Part shown: positions 60,890-64,000 of the stretch, in pieces
Numbering within the stretch: the first letter of the stretch is position 1
Layout of the letters: each line of letters opens with the position of its first letter
DNA from: Phoronis australis
Taxonomy: Eukaryota; Phoronida; Phoronidae
DNA: 64,000 bases
NCBI GenBank assembly: GCA_002633005.1
Contig: NMRA01000022.1
Span: 1,714,502-1,778,501, forward strand
Reading direction: 5' to 3'
Program-made: the position numbers and the translations under genes
The notes under the pieces: generated by a model
Database searches by the model: none
The model's input: the letters and a program-made list of their open reading frames with translations, nothing else
Told to the model about the DNA's origin: nothing

Positions 60890-62610
60890 GTGAGTGAAAT
60901 AATATTTCAGTAAGAAAACAATGAGAAATTGGTCAAGCGTATTTTAAAAAGCCAAGGCCAAATGTGTTGTCCTTGCGGACTTTACTGGCGAATGAATGCA
61001 TGCGGCAAAGTACAACGATGTTAAAACTATCCAACGCATGACGATACTATGTGCTAAAAGGGACACCGAGAAATGTATACGGATGTTTGATTAGGCCACG
61101 GGTTCACAGATATCGAGGTACATAGCCACAAATCGACCAGCTCGTTTTAGGTCGTAGGTGTGGGCTCGATAATGACTTCCTTTCTAGCACACAGCATCAT
61201 CTGATGTTAGATTGTTTTGTATTGTTGTATTCTGTTCCTTGCTACGTCCTCAACGAAACTTTCATTGCCAGTTCTAGAACTGAATGTCAGATATATGCTA
61301 ACCTATTTTTAAACTGGTAGAAAAGTTTTCATAAAGAGAATGAAAATTTCGATTTTCAGGAAACGCATCGTCAGTCAACGAGTTAGATATTAAACATGCT
61401 GGACAATAAATAACTGGATGTCTTTGTTCTACTGAGAACGTAAACCACTTGGCTGGAATAATTTCTTGTACCATAACGATACCTGTAACAAAAAAGAAAG
61501 TGAAACTTAAAGGTCGTTGCAATAAGGCTGCAATAACATCAGCAACTACTTACGTAGGTAACTAAGCACCAGAAATTACTTACTGGTATGTAAACAAGGC
61601 AAAAAAACGCTTTCCTTGAAATGGTAGAGTTCTTTCCATGAAAATGTTTGTTTCAGTGCCTACAACGTGAAAATACGTACACCTTGCGAATGCTTTTATC
61701 TTACTCAATAACTCGAGTTAAAAGGATAATAAACCCTGTTTTGACGATTTCAACCATTACCGTCATTCTGTCACCTGATGCATCGTTGACGTCAATCTTG
61801 AAAGCTAGAGGCAAGAAACAACTAAAAACACACACCCCGTATCTCACGTGATATTGTTAGATATCGTGTTCCTTGTTGGGTGGTCTTTTCCCACAGTTGC
61901 CCTGCATTTCGCTAAAACCCCATTTAGCAGACTTTGAAATTAGTTTTCAAATTTTTGGCCAAATATTTGAGGGTCACAGTATTGTTTTGTTTCTGGGAAC
62001 TGGATGAGAAAGTAGCTTTTAGTATCTGTTTTAAAATTTAAAATGGGCCAAAAGAGCGGATTTGGTATTTTAAGCAACAGGTACCAAAATGTCCAAAAGA
62101 AGTTATTAATGATGCAAAATGTTGTTATTATGAAATTATCTTTTATTCAATCGTGACATCACTGGCAGATTTGATTTTAAAGGAAATTATTACCTTTTCA
62201 AGGTATAATGGACAATTAGAAAAAATGAGCAACTAAAAATACTGCAGACCAGAATCAACTATGCTTTTGACCTATATTCCTTTTCTCCACATGGCCATCG
62301 CTACCTGCCTACGCCCCTGCCTCCCTCCCTCACTCCCTCCGTCCTTCCTTCCCTCCGATTTTGTCTGTCGCACTCTCCGTGCCTCCCTCCCTCCTTCAAG
62401 CTGCCTGCCTCTCCCACGCCTCATCCACTCTTCTATCATACTTTCATCCCTCTCTACTATAGGAAAAAAATTCTGATAATCTCTCGTCCTAACAGACTAA
62501 CCTCAAGAGTGTAATGTATGGACGAACTCCAGATAAGCTCTTCTCTTCAAGCTTCTCTGGTGGCTCTGGGAATATCTCAGTTTTATAAAGCATATTTCCA
62601 TATGTTGCAG
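60890..62610. other. Last visible intron
   Basis: It contains the dispersed repeat copy at 61690-62045 and a C/T-rich run with cctcc and ccttcc units at 62305-62400. No exon was recognised. Confidence 0.6.
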
Positions 62611-64000
62611 AGTCAGAAGATGTGCTCATGCACGCTGATCTTCAAAACTGGGCCGTCCCTTTGTCCGTGTTCCCGGCCGTTGCGCTGCTTTTGGGGGTGC
62701 TCGTAGCTGTGTACAAGCGCATGAAAGTGAAGAACATACTGCGGCGGCATGGTCAACTCGAACATGAGTTACAGCAATGTTTGAAAGAAGGAGATGATGA
62801 GACTGCAGACGTTGCAATGAATAAGTACAAGGCGTTATTGAGTAAAAACAAGACACTGGTTAGACCCAATGAAGAACTGGTCAAAAAGGTTGAGGACAAA
62901 CTGGAGACGTCAAACACTGAAGTAAACGACCTCTTGACCAAGGTTAAGAAGGACATCGGTGTAGCAGTGGCTAGCGGTGACGCCACACAGATGGAAGCAG
63001 TGCTGAGAGGTCTGAAGCAGTTCTGCACCGACCAAGGAAGTCACTTGAGTATGCAGAAAGTAAAAAAGGAAATGTACAAGCTTCAAGACGAGATCGAGAA
63101 AGTGAAACCGACGGCAATCAAATTCAACGAAGTGGATTTCCCCCAGCCTGAAAAGAAAACGGTGTTCACGCCAGACGTTGGAGCTGTAAAGAGACCGTCA
63201 TCAACATCGGGTCGGGAGCCGGGTCAACTTGACTTAAAAACACAGTGTGATGCTCTAGTGAAGGGATTGTACGCAGCTATCAAGGGCGGTGACCAGACTG
63301 CAATAAAGGAATCATTAGCTAACTACCTGGAGTTTGTTCAGGAAAATAAAGGAGCGGTGAGGAGGGATGAATATTTGATAGCGCGTGCAAAGGCGTGTTC
63401 GAGCCAACAGTTACAGGATTTACACCAAGAACTCGTGTGCCGCCTGAGGGAATCCATGGCCGCAGCGCAACCTGCGGGGTCAGATATTGCCTCTGGACTC
63501 CAGTCTTACAAGGATTTCGTTCGCAAAAACGAGCGCTATATCCCAGCGAACACAGGTCTTATTGCTGAGGCTGAAAGCATGCTTACTCGTTGCAGGAGTG
63601 ACGCAAAGAGGCAAGCGATGTCTTCCAGATCGAAAACAGAAGGAACGTCTGGCGGTTCTTTGTTAGAGCCAGAGCGCGAATTAAGGAAACATGTACTAAA
63701 CATAGACACAGTGACGTTTTCATCTATGAAAGATTACAAGAAACCACCCCAAATTGTGCACAGGGTCGTCAAAGCTACTTTACTTATACTGGGAGACTCC
63801 GAACAGGATATCGAGAACTGGGAAACGTGCCAAGATCGGCTTGCCGTAGTTCCTTCGCCCAACAATCGCGGTGGTTTGTTCAACCGCATAACACAGTTCA
63901 AGGTACAGTCAGTTAGTCCCGAAATTGCTGCCAGAGCAAGATGGTACTTAAAAGGTCTTTCAAAAGAGTTCGTTGAAATGGTCAACTCCGGAGCAACAAT
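62611..64000 (+). CDS. Transmembrane and cytoplasmic exon with dynein-stalk-like domain (partial)
   Basis: After acceptor tatgttgcag the frame is phase 1, matching the Ig exons, and stays open for 462 codons to the window end. Residues 13-34 form one hydrophobic helix followed by a basic stop-transfer (YKRMKVK). Residues 50-157 and 209-327 hold four degenerate helical repeats of about 40 residues, with a Gly-Asp turn at 60, 122, 226 and (as GSD) 289, then Tyr/Leu-x-x-Phe/Leu and a basic-Asn pair. Residues 166-206 are a Pro/Ser-rich linker. Residues 368-460 resemble the C-terminal half of the dynein heavy chain stalk: a Met-Lys-x-Tyr-x-x-Pro-Pro start, a hydrophobic helix ending LLILG, then a Trp at 403 and a basic segment. 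The AAA ATPase parts of dynein are not seen. Function is inferred: a cytoskeleton-contacting tail. Confidence 0.82.

Larger units (their letters stand above)
1230..64000 (+). other. Gene model: multi-Ig transmembrane receptor with dynein-stalk-like tail
   Basis: Seventeen plus-strand coding blocks can be joined: three short Ser/Thr-rich exons, thirteen Ig-domain exons and a transmembrane/cytoplasmic exon. Each has an AG acceptor and, where it ends in the window, a GT donor. All junctions are phase 1, so the frame is kept across every join and across any skipped exon. The visible coding sum is about 5.7 kb, roughly 1,900 residues. No signal peptide or start codon and no stop codon are visible, so both ends lie outside the window. 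The inferred role is a type I surface receptor: extracellular Ig array, single membrane pass, cytoplasmic helical repeats and a dynein-stalk-like segment. Whether all exons enter one transcript, or some are alternatives or belong to neighbouring genes, cannot be decided from sequence alone. Confidence 0.72.

Noticed and set aside
62261-62476. Leu/Pro-rich frame before the membrane exon
   Set aside because: It is generated by the cctcc/ccttcc simple repeat and has no acceptor or phase that fits the gene.
1-64000. CRISPR arrays, operons, bacterial promoters, intact tRNA or rRNA genes
   Set aside because: None seen; the window is intron-rich eukaryotic DNA.

Overview
The window is intron-rich animal DNA, not bacterial. 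Coding blocks are short, bounded by AG/GT splice sites, and separated by kilobases packed with transposon remnants. The repeat set (LINEs, LTR elements, a tyrosine-recombinase element, THAP transposons, MITEs) and frequent tacatgta-type words suggest a marine invertebrate. A cephalochordate or other invertebrate deuterostome is my guess; the species is not proven by anything I can read.

One plus-strand gene appears to run through the whole window and off both ends. In order it has: three tiny Ser/Thr-rich exons (1230-1259, 3470-3511, 5099-5140); thirteen exons that each encode one immunoglobulin-like domain (5981 to 60889), plus one decayed copy at 12603; and a long terminal exon (62611 to the window end). 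The terminal exon encodes a short juxtamembrane segment, one transmembrane helix, four degenerate helical repeats and a segment resembling the microtubule-binding stalk of dynein heavy chains. Every exon that is complete in the window starts and ends in phase 1, so any subset could be spliced together in frame. The predicted product is a heavily glycosylated cell-surface receptor whose cytoplasmic tail looks built to contact the cytoskeleton. I know of no described receptor with this layout, and it is the main candidate for a new system here.

Ig exons 2-4 (7890-11577) are a recent tandem triplication including their introns. Their 3' halves are almost identical while their 5' halves differ.

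The introns hold the rest. At 12.0-16.8 kb there are two LINE remnants. At 16.9-26.2 kb lies a minus-strand LTR-retroelement gag/protease gene split by two insertions: a 2.9-kb element with a dead tyrosine recombinase, and a 4.66-kb element with long tandem-repeat termini that itself contains a 1.48-kb transposon carrying THAP and P2RX7_C-type exons. At 29.3-30.0 kb one MITE sits inside another with a 10-bp target duplication. At 30.1-34.1 kb a LINE abuts a gypsy-like element. At 40.6-43.4 kb there is a small LTR element interrupted by a Mutator-like MITE with a perfect 9-bp duplication. At 54.9-56.5 kb there is an element with CA-rich inverted ends.

Two near-identical tandem duplications (about 1.3-2.1 kb and 58.9-59.8 kb) each have a single N at the junction and are probably assembly artefacts. 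A 94-bp gap lies at 8416-8509.
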